Assembly: GCA_023228285.1 (NCBI GenBank)
Contig: JALOBM010000031.1
Span: forward strand, 1 to 23,572
Source of the DNA: Candidatus Cloacimonadota bacterium
GTDB taxonomy: Bacteria; Cloacimonadota; Cloacimonadia; Cloacimonadales; Cloacimonadaceae
Direction of reading: 5' to 3'
DNA: 23,572 nucleotides
A program made the position numbers and the translations under genes. This document shows, one piece after another, positions 13,982-23,413 of the stretch (positions are counted from its first letter, which is position 1; the number at the start of each line of letters is the position of its first letter). The notes below the pieces were generated by a model. The model saw only the letters and a list, made by a program, of their open reading frames with translations, was not told the DNA's origin and did no database searches.

Positions 13982-16900
13982 TTAGAAATCAAGGATATCC
14001 TCAGCTTCTTCACTCACATCCGGGTGAGCGAGTTTACTGATGATCTGGGCAACTGTGTCACCATTGGCCACAGCTTCCTTGATCAGGTTGTTATAGGTTT
14101 TGGTACCGGTACCCACAGGGATGCGATGACCCAGGATGATACTCTCTTTGAGACCTTCCAGATAGTCCATGCTGCCTTCTATAGCAGCCTTTGTGAGCAC
14201 TTTGGTAGTTTCTTGGAACGACGCTGAAGAAAGCCAGCTATCCGTCAAGAGAGAAATTTTGGTGATTCCCAAAAGCAGTTGTTCAAATTGGGCAGGTTGC
14301 TTATCGAAGGAGATAGCTTCACGGTTTTCACGCTCCACGCGGATTTTATCCACTATGTCTCCCTGCAAAAAGCTGGTGCTGCCGCTGTCTGTAATGCGTA
14401 CTTTTTTGAACATCTGACGGATGATTACGCTCACGTGCTTGTCGTCGATCTTCACGCCTTGCTTGCGGTAGATTTCCTGGATTTCATTCAGGATCAGCAT
14501 CTGGGCTTCGATAACACCTTTCACCAGCATATCATGAGGATCCAGCGGGCCGTCGGACAGAGCATCACCGCTCTCTACGCGGTCACCTTGGTGAACGATG
14601 ATACGTTTTCCGGTGGGAATGGAGTATTTGCGGCCGGCCAGGGGCTGTCCGTCGCTGACCATATCGCCAGATTCCACAATGCTTTCCTGTTCCGGGGGAA
14701 CCATGAATACAGTACCGCAGAGCGCAGCACCTTCTTTCACCGATTCGCCATCGGATACTATGAGTTCCTGGGATTTCGGAATTGCGTATTCCACTGGCTT
14801 TTGACCACGTTTGGCGATCTGTACCACAGTCTTTTTCCCTTCGATGATGATCTTGCATTTTCCGCTGTTCTCAGCAACCACAGTCTTGTTGTTCAAGACA
14901 AAGATACGCTGCTGTTTATCATCGTCGGTAAGCAAGACCACTTGCCCGTCGTTGGGAGCAAAGAGGCCATTTGGCGGGGTAACGAATATGTCACGACCGG
15001 TTTTCTTCAGACCACCAATGGTAACCACACCGTCGATATCCGAAATGCGGGCTTTGTCTTTGGGCACACGAGCTTCAAAGAGATCCTGCACGCGGGGCAG
15101 ACCACCGGTGATATCACGCTGTTTGATGGTCATACGGGAGGTCTGACCCAGGATATCTCCCTGATGCACAAAACTGCCGTCTTCCACACGCACCACCAAT
15201 CCGGTGGGAAGCGGAATCAAGCGGATGGTGCCGTCCTGGTCCACAATCTTGAATTGCGGTTGTTTCTTCCGGTCTTTGGATTCTATGATCGTGATATCAC
15301 GGCTGAAGGTGATGTCGTTGTACTCTTCTTTATATGTGATATCTTTGATGAAGTGTTCATAATGCAGCTTGCCTTGGGCAGTTGAAATGAGAGGATTGTT
15401 GAATTGATCCCAAGACAGTAGCTTAGTATTGGTGGCAATCTTCTGGCCGTCGCGAACGTGGACGGTGGCAGCATATTCCACCTTGTATTCTTCGATAACT
15501 TTGTTTTCGTCTTCCTCTTCCACGATGACCAATTTACCCAAGTGGGACACAGAAATAAGGTATCCTTCGGTATTGATCACTGTGTTCATGCGGTCGAATT
15601 TCACAATACCGTCATGAGCTGAAACCACTTCAGCCAAGTCTGTAGCTGTGGAAGCGGCACCACCGATGTGGAATGTACGCAAGGTAAGCTGCGTGCCTGG
15701 TTCACCGATACTCTGAGCGGCGATGATGCCTACGGGATCGCCCAACACCACCGGTTTGAGTGTGGCAAGGTTGCGGCCGTAGCACTTTGCACAGAGCCCA
15801 TGCTCTGCTTCACAAGTAAGAACACTGCGCACATGAACGCTTATCATACCGTGATTTTGCAGTGTGCGCGCCATCTTGTTGCTGATCTCTTCGCCGGCAT
15901 TTACCAATACCTTTCCGGTTACGGGATCGATGACATCCTCGGCGGCATATCGTCCTTGAATGCGTTCTGCCAGGCTCTGCACCACTTCATTGCCTTCTTT
16001 CAGTACTGTCATGTGAACACCGCGGTTGGTTCCGCAATCCTCCATTGTGATGATGGCGTTTTGGGCAACGTCCACCAGGCGGCGGGTAAGGTATCCGGCG
16101 TCGGCAGTCTTCAAAGCGGTGTCGGCCAAACCCTTACGGGCACCATGAGTGGAGATGAAGTATTCCAGCACGGTAAGGCCTTGTTTAAAGTTCGATTTGA
16201 TTGGGGTTTCGATCACATCTGCGCCACCGGTGGAACCGATCTTGGAAGGTTTGTCCATCAGTCCACGCATAGCGCCCAGCTGTTTGATCTGATCTTTGGA
16301 TCCGCGAGCACCGGATTTGAACATCATGTAGATGGAGTTTAGGCCGTTACGGTTGCTCGAAAGCTCGTCCATCATCTCGTCGGTCACGCGAACGGTGGTC
16401 TTTTTCCAAGTATCCACTACGCGGCCCATACGTTCGTTCTCGGTAATTCCGCCCTGTTGGTGCAGATTCGAGATCTTCAGCACTTCCTGCTCGGATTCAC
16501 TGATAATCTCGTCTTTACGCTTTGGAACAATGATATCGCCAAAGCTAAAGGTTACTCCGGCACGTGTTGCATAGCGGAATCCGGTTGCTTTCAGCTCATC
16601 AAGGAATTCGGCGGTGCGAGCTTGACCCACAGCGTCGTAACAAAGCATGGCAAGGTCGTTGATCTTACCCTTGTCATAAGTGATGTTTTGATATCCAACT
16701 TCAGCCGGGATGATCTGGTTGAAGATCACTCGGCCGACTGTGGTAACGATGTAGTTACCTTCCACCTTCACGCGAATCCAGGTATGTAGATCTAGGCTGC
16801 GCTCGATTACAGCATCACCTTTCACGCTGCAGAGCTGCTCCTCGGTCTCATAGGCAGCTATCACATCGTCCGGGCCGTAGAAATGCTTCAGACTCGTGAC

Positions 16901-18460
16901 ATCTTCCGGAGGATCACACTCGGTCATGGTAAGATAGTAGCATCCCAACACGATGTCCTGGTTTGCTGCCATCGCCAATCTGCCGTTTGCAGGCAGGAGC
17001 AGGTTGCGGGTGGAGAGCATCAATACTCTGGCTTCAATCTGCGCTTCCAGTGAGAGCGGGACATACACGCCCATCTGGTCGCCATCGAAGTCCGCATTGA
17101 AGGGTACGCAGACCATAGGATGCAGTTGGATGGCTTTGTTGTCCGTCAATACCGGCATAAAGGCTTGAATACCCAAGCGGTGCAATGTGGGTGCGCGGTT
17201 CAACAGGATGGGATAGTCTTGCACCACATCTTCCAGAATACTCCAGATTTCAGGTTGTTTTCTGTCGATGAGTTTCTTGGCGTTCTTTACTTTATCCACT
17301 TCGCCCATCTTTTGCAGACGTTCGATGAGGTATGGCTTAAATAGTTCTACTGCCATCTCTTTGGGCAATCCGCATTGATAGAGCTTTAAATCCGGACCTA
17401 CCGTGATCACGGAACGGCCGGAGTAGTCCACACGTTTACCCAGAAGGTTTTGACGGAAGCGCCCCTGTTTTCCCTTCAGTTGATCAGTGAGGGATTTGAG
17501 TGGGCGATTGCCTCTGCCACGCACGGGACGGGCCTTACGGCTATTGTCGATAAGTGCGTCCACTGCTTCCTGGAGCATGCGCTTTTCATTACGCAGGATA
17601 ACCTCAGGTGCGCGGATTTCCAAGAGGCCTTTGAGGCGGTTGTTTCTGGTTATCACACGGCGATAGAGGTCATTGAAGTCTGCCGTGGCAAATCTTCCGC
17701 CTTCCAGCGGAACCAGCGGCCGCAATGTGGGTGGCAGCACGGGCAAAGCTTCCAGAATCATGTGAGAGGGTGCATTACCGCTTCTGATGAAGGCGTCCAC
17801 GATCTTTAGCTTGTTGATCAGTTTCTGCTTTCTAAGGGCGGATTCCTCAAATTTGAGGCGGGTTCTCAGATCCAGCGCTTCGTTCTTCAGGTTGATGCGA
17901 TCCAGAAGCTCTTTCACCGCTTCTGCACCCATCATGGCTACGAAGTTGTCGCCGACCTTATCCTTAATCTCATAATATTCATCTACTTCCAAAAGCTCCA
18001 TCTTCTCGTAGGGGCTGTCACCCGGGTCGACCACAATGAAGGATTCGTAGTACAGTACACGTTCCAAATCCTTGATGGTCATATCCAGCAGAGTGCCGAT
18101 CTTCGAAGGAGCGGATTTTACAAACCAAATATGGGCAATCGGTACTGCCAATTGGATGTGCCCCATGCGGGTACGACGCACACGGCTGGTGGTAACCAAC
18201 ACATTACAGCGTTCGCACACGGTGTTTTGAAAGCGTTTCTTTTTATATTTCCCGCAGGCGCATTCATAGTCCCTTTCGGGGCCGAAGATGCGTTCGCAGA
18301 ATAATCCGTCTTTTTCCGGTTTGAGAGTACGGTAGTTCAGGGTATCAGGCTTTGTAACCTCACCGTGAGACCACTCGTTCATGATGGTTTCGGGGGAAGC
18401 TATCTTGATGCGAACAGCGTCATACTCACTTGGTCTTACTTCACGTCTTGTATCTTTCAT
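13982..18460 (-). CDS. rpoC: DNA-directed RNA polymerase subunit beta'
   Basis: Largest catalytic subunit of RNA polymerase, 1492 residues. Seen in order: N-terminal zinc ribbon (CACG...CERC, about 70-88); lid/rudder region; the catalytic Mg motif NADFDGDQM with Asp457, Asp459 and Asp461; the second zinc site (CEAEHGLCAKCYGRN); the trigger-loop start GEPGTQLTLRTFHIGGAAS; an inserted SI3-type segment of roughly 180 residues; then DITGGLPRVQDLFEARVPK and the C-terminal SFQETTKVLT region. Between about 1222 and 1301 a Y-x-I-P...DG-x-V-x-x-G-x-A-L unit occurs twice. The start is ATG at 18458-18460, 12 bp after rpoB. Confidence 0.98.
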   Translation of the reverse strand: MKDTRREVRPSEYDAVRIKIASPETIMNEWSHGEVTKPDTLNYRTLKPEKDGLFCERIFGPERDYECACGKYKKKRFQNTVCERCNVLVTTSRVRRTRMGHIQLAVPIAHIWFVKSAPSKIGTLLDMTIKDLERVLYYESFIVVDPGDSPYEKMELLEVDEYYEIKDKVGDNFVAMMGAEAVKELLDRINLKNEALDLRTRLKFEESALRKQKLINKLKIVDAFIRSGNAPSHMILEALPVLPPTLRPLVPLEGGRFATADFNDLYRRVITRNNRLKGLLEIRAPEVILRNEKRMLQEAVDALIDNSRKARPVRGRGNRPLKSLTDQLKGKQGRFRQNLLGKRVDYSGRSVITVGPDLKLYQCGLPKEMAVELFKPYLIERLQKMGEVDKVKNAKKLIDRKQPEIWSILEDVVQDYPILLNRAPTLHRLGIQAFMPVLTDNKAIQLHPMVCVPFNADFDGDQMGVYVPLSLEAQIEARVLMLSTRNLLLPANGRLAMAANQDIVLGCYYLTMTECDPPEDVTSLKHFYGPDDVIAAYETEEQLCSVKGDAVIERSLDLHTWIRVKVEGNYIVTTVGRVIFNQIIPAEVGYQNITYDKGKINDLAMLCYDAVGQARTAEFLDELKATGFRYATRAGVTFSFGDIIVPKRKDEIISESEQEVLKISNLHQQGGITENERMGRVVDTWKKTTVRVTDEMMDELSSNRNGLNSIYMMFKSGARGSKDQIKQLGAMRGLMDKPSKIGSTGGADVIETPIKSNFKQGLTVLEYFISTHGARKGLADTALKTADAGYLTRRLVDVAQNAIITMEDCGTNRGVHMTVLKEGNEVVQSLAERIQGRYAAEDVIDPVTGKVLVNAGEEISNKMARTLQNHGMISVHVRSVLTCEAEHGLCAKCYGRNLATLKPVVLGDPVGIIAAQSIGEPGTQLTLRTFHIGGAASTATDLAEVVSAHDGIVKFDRMNTVINTEGYLISVSHLGKLVIVEEEDENKVIEEYKVEYAATVHVRDGQKIATNTKLLSWDQFNNPLISTAQGKLHYEHFIKDITYKEEYNDITFSRDITIIESKDRKKQPQFKIVDQDGTIRLIPLPTGLVVRVEDGSFVHQGDILGQTSRMTIKQRDITGGLPRVQDLFEARVPKDKARISDIDGVVTIGGLKKTGRDIFVTPPNGLFAPNDGQVVLLTDDDKQQRIFVLNNKTVVAENSGKCKIIIEGKKTVVQIAKRGQKPVEYAIPKSQELIVSDGESVKEGAALCGTVFMVPPEQESIVESGDMVSDGQPLAGRKYSIPTGKRIIVHQGDRVESGDALSDGPLDPHDMLVKGVIEAQMLILNEIQEIYRKQGVKIDDKHVSVIIRQMFKKVRITDSGSTSFLQGDIVDKIRVERENREAISFDKQPAQFEQLLLGITKISLLTDSWLSSASFQETTKVLTKAAIEGSMDYLEGLKESIILGHRIPVGTGTKTYNNLIKEAVANGDTVAQIISKLAHPDVSEEAEDILDF

Positions 18461-18472
18461 CCTGTAATCCCC

Positions 18473-21400
18473 TTATTTACCTGCGTCGTCTTTCACAAAC
18501 TCAATATCGAAGCCCAAGGATTTGAGCTCACTGACCAATACATTGAAGGATTCCGGTATTCCGGGAGGCGGTGGATTCTCGCCACGGGTAATGGCTTTGA
18601 AGGCATTGTTTCTGCCATCCACATCATCACTCTTGATGGTAAGCATTTCTTCCAGCAAGTGGGCAGCACCATAAGCTTCCAAAGCCCAGACTTCCATTTC
18701 ACCCAATCTTTGTCCGCCGTGCTGAGCCTTTCCGCCCAGAGGCTGTTGTGTAATAAGGGAGTAGGGGCCGGTGGAACGGGCATGCATTTTATCTGCTACC
18801 AGGTGATTCAGTTTCATCATATAGATAATGCCCACGGTTACTCTTTCCTTGAACGGATTGCCGTTCTTACCGTCGTAGAGCACCATCTTACCGTCTTCGG
18901 CAAATCCCGCGGTTCTCAATTCCTCGCGGATATCCTCGTTGCTGGCGCCATCGAAGATGGGAGTTTCCACTTCAAAACCGAGGTATTTTGCCGCCAGGCC
19001 GAGGTGAGTCTCCATGATCTGCCCGATATTCATACGGGAAGGCACACCCAGGGGATTGAGCACGATGTCAATCGGAGTACCGTCTTCCATAAAGGGCATA
19101 TCTTCAATGGGAGCGATGATGGAGATCACGCCTTTGTTTCCATGACGTCCCGCCATCTTGTCCCCAACTTCGATTTTGCGCTTTTTCGCTACATACACCT
19201 TCACCATCTTGCGTACGCCGTATTGCAGTTCGTCACCGTGTTTAATGCGTTCGCGGGATTTCTTGTAGATGTTTTCGCTTTGTTCTAGAGATTGCTTTAT
19301 CTTCAGGGCAATGTCTTGATATATGCTGTTGTTTACTTCGGGATCTTCCACCAATTCCACATCCAGATCCAATTTCTTGAAATTGATGCGTTTGAGGTCT
19401 TCTTTATTTATCTTCTTTCCGGGAGCTATAAAGAACTCGTTGGTCTTTTCGTCCCAAATGGTCTTGGCTTTTTGTCCAAACAGGATAGTGGATATCTTTT
19501 CTTCTTTAAATTCATCCACTTTCTTGCGGCGCAACGCCAATTCCGCTTTCAATTTACGAATCTTATCGTCGCTTTCATCTTCCTGATCGGTGCCATCTTC
19601 CAGGCGGGAAAACACCTTTACGTCTATCACAACGCCTTCCATACCCGGCTTGGCTTTCAGAGAGCTGTTGGTAAAGTCGCCGGCTCTGTCGCCAAAAAGG
19701 GCACGCATCAGGTTCTCTTCCGGAGAAGGATCGATCTCAATGCTCTTTGGGGTTACCTTACCCACGATGATGTCTCCGGCTTGAATCACAGAGCCAACGC
19801 GGATAATACCGGTTTTATCCAGATTACGCAGAGCATTTGAGGGAACATTCGGGATGTCGTAGGCCAGTTCTTCGCGACCGTTTTTCACGTTACGCACCAG
19901 CACTTCCATCTCTTCTATGTAGATAGATGTAAGAGTGTCTTCGCGAGCCACTTTTTCACTAAGGATGATGGCGTCTTCATAGTTGTAACCATACCAGGGC
20001 ATAAAGGCGACCATCATGTTTGTTCCCAAAGCCAGACGGTTGTCTTCCACACAAGCGCCATCGGACAAGGGCTGACCCTTGCGCACGGTATCACCAATGC
20101 GCACGATGGGACGCTGATTGGCACAGGTATCCTGGTTTGTACGAACAAATTTCTTCAGCTTTATCCTGCTGCCAATTCCCAGATACAAGGCCTCGTCTCT
20201 TTCATCCAAAGCCTTCAGATCGATGTAAGCTGAAGTAACGTTTACCACAGTAGCATCGTAAGGAGCCACGGCAATACCAGAGGTATCTATGGTAACGATC
20301 TTTTCCATTCCGGTGCCCACAATCGGAGCTTGCGGATTGATGAGCGGAACCGCTTGGCGTTGCATGTTTGAGCCCATCAGAGCACGGTTTGCGTCGTCAT
20401 GTTCCAGGAAGGGGATCATCGCTGCAGAAACAGAAACCATCTGCTGCGGAGCTATGTCCATAAATTGGACTTCAGTGGGGCTTACCTGTATGAATTCGCC
20501 CCGTTCGCGGGCAAACACCATCTCATCAGTGATGCGGCGATTGTCGTCCAGATTTACTTCAGACTGAGCAATAATATATTTTTCTTCCTCGGCAGCATCC
20601 ATATACACGTATTCGTCGCTCACCACACCATTGTTCACTTTGCGGTAAGGTGTTTCGATGAAGCCCAGATGATTGATCCGGCTGTATATGGCAGGAGACA
20701 CTATGAGACCGATATTGGGTCCCTCAGGAGTCTCGATGGGGCACACGCGGCCATAGTGTGAAGAGTGAACGTCGCGAACCTCAAATCCGGCACGATCGCG
20801 GGTGAGACCGCCGGGACCCAAAGCTGACAAGGCACGTTTATGACGCAATCCGGCAAGAGGATTGGTCTGCTCCATAAACTGCGATAGCTGGCCGGTAAGG
20901 AAGAATCCCTGTACCACGTTTATCAGCGCATTGCTGTTCACGAGATCATGGACTGTTATTTCATCTATATTTGAGATTGCCATACGTTCCTGAATTATAC
21001 GGGCAACCATGGCAAGCCCGGAGGTATATTGTTCTTGAAGCAGCTCGCCTACTGTACGTACGCGGCGATTGGCGAGGTTGTCGATGTCGTCCACCTCGTC
21101 TTGATCGTGATAGATATTGATCAGGGTCTTGAAGATGTGCACAAAGTCTTCCACCGTGAGTGTCATCACGGAGGGATTCACATTCACACCCAGACGGGAA
21201 TTTATCTTATAACGGCCTACATCGCCCAAGTTATAGCGCTTTTCATTGAAGAACATGCGGTCCACCAGCTGTTGAGCTGCTTCCAGCGGAGCATCTTCGC
21301 CGGGGCGGATGAGGGAGTAAATCTTTTTCAGCGCTTCTTCCTGGTTGTAGGTTGGGTCTTTGGCCATGGTGTTTTCCAACACCTTGCGGGCGATTTCAAA

Positions 21401-22252
21401 ATCGTAGTCTATCACTTCCACTTGTTTGATCTTATGTTCGCCCAAAATTTTGATCAGAGTATCGTTCACCTGTTCATTGGCAAAGGCTATGGGTTCTTCC
21501 ACGCCACTAACCTTGATGTCTTTGAATAGATGGCGGTTTTTTGCCTCTGCGATAGATACTGATTCGCTTTGATAGAATGTTTTACGCAGGTCGTGATTGG
21601 TGGAGATGCCGATTGCGCGGAACAGAGTGGTAACGGGCAATTTGCGGCGTTTATCGATATGTACATACATCACGTCGTGGATATCGATATCAAACTCCAG
21701 CCAAGAGCCGTTGTAGGGTATTACTTTCGCAGAATACAGGGTTTTTCCGGAGGGATGTTTTTCTTCGGAGAAGAATACCCCGGGGGAGCGTTGTAATTGG
21801 GATATGATGACGCGTTCAGCGCCATTGACCACGAAGGTTCCCTGATCTGTCACCAAGGGGATTTCGCCCAGGAATACGTCTTGCTCCAGGGTGTCTTTAT
21901 GTTCCCGGCCGGTTTCAGTGTTTTCGAAGACAGAGAGGCGCAATTTGGCCTTCAGAGGGGCCTGGTAAGACAGATTGCGCTCGCGGCATTCGTCTATACT
22001 ATATTTTTCTTGTAGCACGTTGTATTCGATGAATTCGAGAAGAAAATTGCCTTTGTTATCTTCAATGGGGAAGATTGATTCAAAGACGGCCTGCAGTCCT
22101 TTCTTCGTTCTGCGTTGAGGGTGAATATCCTTCTGTAGAAAATCGTTGAATGATTCTACTTGCATAGCCAGGAGATTCGGAATCTCCACTTCGGGAATAC
22201 CCAGCTCGGCAAATCTTCCGGAGATACGGGAAAAACTTTTGATCTTTCTCAA
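18473..22252 (-). CDS. rpoB: DNA-directed RNA polymerase subunit beta
   Basis: Second catalytic subunit of RNA polymerase, 1259 residues. Motifs include the rifampicin-region block GQLSQFMEQTNPLAG and ALGPGGLTRDRAGFEVRD, HYGRVCPIETPEGPNIGLI, MPWYGYNYEDAI, KMAGRHGNKGVIS and the C-terminal GGQRLGEMEVWALEAYGAA. In the rifamycin pocket E. coli Asp516 corresponds to Glu461 and Arg529 to Ala474, while His471 and Ser476 match His526 and Ser531. The start is TTG (22250-22252), supported by AAGGAG seven bases upstream; the next Met is about 30 residues in and would remove conserved sequence. It is preceded by a terminator-like palindrome and followed by rpoC after 12 bp. Confidence 0.98.
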   Translation of the reverse strand: MRKIKSFSRISGRFAELGIPEVEIPNLLAMQVESFNDFLQKDIHPQRRTKKGLQAVFESIFPIEDNKGNFLLEFIEYNVLQEKYSIDECRERNLSYQAPLKAKLRLSVFENTETGREHKDTLEQDVFLGEIPLVTDQGTFVVNGAERVIISQLQRSPGVFFSEEKHPSGKTLYSAKVIPYNGSWLEFDIDIHDVMYVHIDKRRKLPVTTLFRAIGISTNHDLRKTFYQSESVSIAEAKNRHLFKDIKVSGVEEPIAFANEQVNDTLIKILGEHKIKQVEVIDYDFEIARKVLENTMAKDPTYNQEEALKKIYSLIRPGEDAPLEAAQQLVDRMFFNEKRYNLGDVGRYKINSRLGVNVNPSVMTLTVEDFVHIFKTLINIYHDQDEVDDIDNLANRRVRTVGELLQEQYTSGLAMVARIIQERMAISNIDEITVHDLVNSNALINVVQGFFLTGQLSQFMEQTNPLAGLRHKRALSALGPGGLTRDRAGFEVRDVHSSHYGRVCPIETPEGPNIGLIVSPAIYSRINHLGFIETPYRKVNNGVVSDEYVYMDAAEEEKYIIAQSEVNLDDNRRITDEMVFARERGEFIQVSPTEVQFMDIAPQQMVSVSAAMIPFLEHDDANRALMGSNMQRQAVPLINPQAPIVGTGMEKIVTIDTSGIAVAPYDATVVNVTSAYIDLKALDERDEALYLGIGSRIKLKKFVRTNQDTCANQRPIVRIGDTVRKGQPLSDGACVEDNRLALGTNMMVAFMPWYGYNYEDAIILSEKVAREDTLTSIYIEEMEVLVRNVKNGREELAYDIPNVPSNALRNLDKTGIIRVGSVIQAGDIIVGKVTPKSIEIDPSPEENLMRALFGDRAGDFTNSSLKAKPGMEGVVIDVKVFSRLEDGTDQEDESDDKIRKLKAELALRRKKVDEFKEEKISTILFGQKAKTIWDEKTNEFFIAPGKKINKEDLKRINFKKLDLDVELVEDPEVNNSIYQDIALKIKQSLEQSENIYKKSRERIKHGDELQYGVRKMVKVYVAKKRKIEVGDKMAGRHGNKGVISIIAPIEDMPFMEDGTPIDIVLNPLGVPSRMNIGQIMETHLGLAAKYLGFEVETPIFDGASNEDIREELRTAGFAEDGKMVLYDGKNGNPFKERVTVGIIYMMKLNHLVADKMHARSTGPYSLITQQPLGGKAQHGGQRLGEMEVWALEAYGAAHLLEEMLTIKSDDVDGRNNAFKAITRGENPPPPGIPESFNVLVSELKSLGFDIEFVKDDAGK

Positions 22253-22392
22253 AAGCTCACTCCTTTGTGCCCTTTAGACACATTCGGTAGAGGTTGGTAT
22301 GGTGTATGGGATACGCTTCTTGCCAGCGGTCCATAGCTTTGCCACAATGATCGGCGGGTTTTGCCATTTTTCTGATTATATTAGCTAAATTA

Positions 22393-22426
22393 GTCCAAAA
22401 AAAGTCCTTGTGGACTTTTTTTGGAC
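22393..22426 (-). terminator. Palindromic terminator/attenuator between rplL and rpoB
   Basis: A perfect 34-bp inverted repeat: GTCCAAAAAAAGTCC, loop TTGT, GGACTTTTTTTGGAC. On the minus strand the inner AGTCC/GGACT hairpin is followed by seven T, the form of an intrinsic terminator, within the 197-bp rplL-rpoB gap. In E. coli a partial terminator at the same place lowers rpoBC expression relative to rplJL. The same role is inferred here. The outer pairing could alternatively make a long RNA stem for processing. Confidence 0.85.
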
Positions 22427-22449
22427 ATTTGTTTTGGCATAGAGCCGTA

Positions 22450-22827
22450 TTACTTAAGTTCGACGGTTGCGCCGACGTCTTCAAGTTTCTTCTTTATGGA
22501 ATCGGCTTCTTCTTTGCTTACTTTTTCACCGATAGCTTTCGGAGCGCTATCTACGAGGTCTTTTGCTTCTTTCAGACCAAGATTGGTGATTTCACGAACT
22601 ACTTTGATTACGTTGATCTTCTTGTCCCCAGCACTGGCAAGGATCACATCAAATTCGGTCTGTTCTTCTTTAGCTTCAGCAACGCCACCGGCAGGAGCGG
22701 CAAAGGCAGCTACGGGAGCAGCGGCGGATACGCCAAATATCTCTTCCATTTCTTTGACGAGTTCAGAGAGCTCAAGAACGGTCATTTCTTTAATCAGGTC
22801 AATTACTTGTTGTTTTTTATCGGACAT
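22450..22827 (-). CDS. rplL: 50S ribosomal protein L7/L12
   Basis: Stalk protein that recruits translation GTPases, 125 residues. It shows an N-terminal dimerisation helix region (1-35), the Ala/Pro/Gly-rich hinge ([14 protein letters not shown]) and the conserved C-terminal domain ([20 protein letters not shown]...[10 protein letters not shown]). The start is ATG at 22825-22827 with a GGAGGAAAG ribosome-binding site. It lies 33 bp after rplJ, with a terminator/attenuator just downstream. Confidence 0.98.
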   Translation of the reverse strand: MSDKKQQVIDLIKEMTVLELSELVKEMEEIFGVSAAAPVAAFAAPAGGVAEAKEEQTEFDVILASAGDKKINVIKVVREITNLGLKEAKDLVDSAPKAIGEKVSKEEADSIKKKLEDVGATVELK

Positions 22828-22860
22828 CTTTCCTCCATCGGATATATAAATAATTCTTGA

Positions 22861-23397
22861 TTAGCTGGCATCAGCTTGTTTTGTTGCGAGTGCGTCCACC
22901 GCATATATGAATTTGCGGATTACACCCTGGTTTACCGCCATGAACCCGGTGAGCGGAGCAGTCATGCTGCCCAGTACTTTGGCCAGTAGTTCATCACGGC
23001 TGGGAAGGGTAGCCAGAGCTTTAAGCTCTTTGGGGCTAAATACATGTCCTGCCACGTATCCGGCTTTGAAGCTGGGATAGTCGGCCTCTTCCATTACTTC
23101 TTTTATGAACTTCGCAATCACATGAGCGGGGGCAACTTCTTCTTCCAGGCATACAGCTACGGCAGTGGGGCCTTTCAGATAGTCATCCAGTTCGGTGATT
23201 CCCAGTTCGTTCAATGCAATTTTGAGCAGTGTGTTTTTCTGCACCAGATAATCCACCTTTTCTGTGCGGAAGCGGTTGCGCAGTTCATTCACCTGTTCGA
23301 TGTTTATTCCCTTGTAATCCACTAGTACGATCGCTTTTGCGCTGCTCAGTCTTTCGACGAGGTTCTTTACAGTATCTACTTTGTATTGTTGAACCAT
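22861..23397 (-). CDS. rplJ: 50S ribosomal protein L10
   Basis: Anchors L7/L12 dimers to 23S rRNA to form the stalk base, 178 residues. Characteristic stretches are AIVLVDYKGINIEQVNELR, VDYLVQKNTLLKIAL and LKGPTAVAV; the C-terminal helical tail that binds L7/L12 follows. The start is ATG at 23395-23397 with a GGGAGG ribosome-binding site, 16 bp after the rplA stop. No L10 leader structure fits in that gap; autogenous control, if present, would have to act from further upstream. Confidence 0.97.
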   Translation of the reverse strand: MVQQYKVDTVKNLVERLSSAKAIVLVDYKGINIEQVNELRNRFRTEKVDYLVQKNTLLKIALNELGITELDDYLKGPTAVAVCLEEEVAPAHVIAKFIKEVMEEADYPSFKAGYVAGHVFSPKELKALATLPSRDELLAKVLGSMTAPLTGFMAVNQGVIRKFIYAVDALATKQADAS

Positions 23398-23413
23398 GTT
23401 TTCGTGCCTCCCT

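Noticed and set aside
13982..13987. Streptomycin-resistance type changes in S12
   Set aside because: The Lys43 loop (PKKPNS) and the [12 protein letters not shown] loop of rpsL are wild type.
14279..15385. A 368-codon plus-strand open frame opposite rpoC, and a 307-codon one opposite rpoB (18365-19288)
   Set aside because: They lie wholly antisense to highly conserved genes and show no family motifs. Long antisense frames are common opposite codon-biased genes.
22257..22484. A 75-codon minus-strand frame between rplL and rpoB
   Set aside because: It overlaps the end of rplL and runs through the terminator palindrome; no homology recognised.
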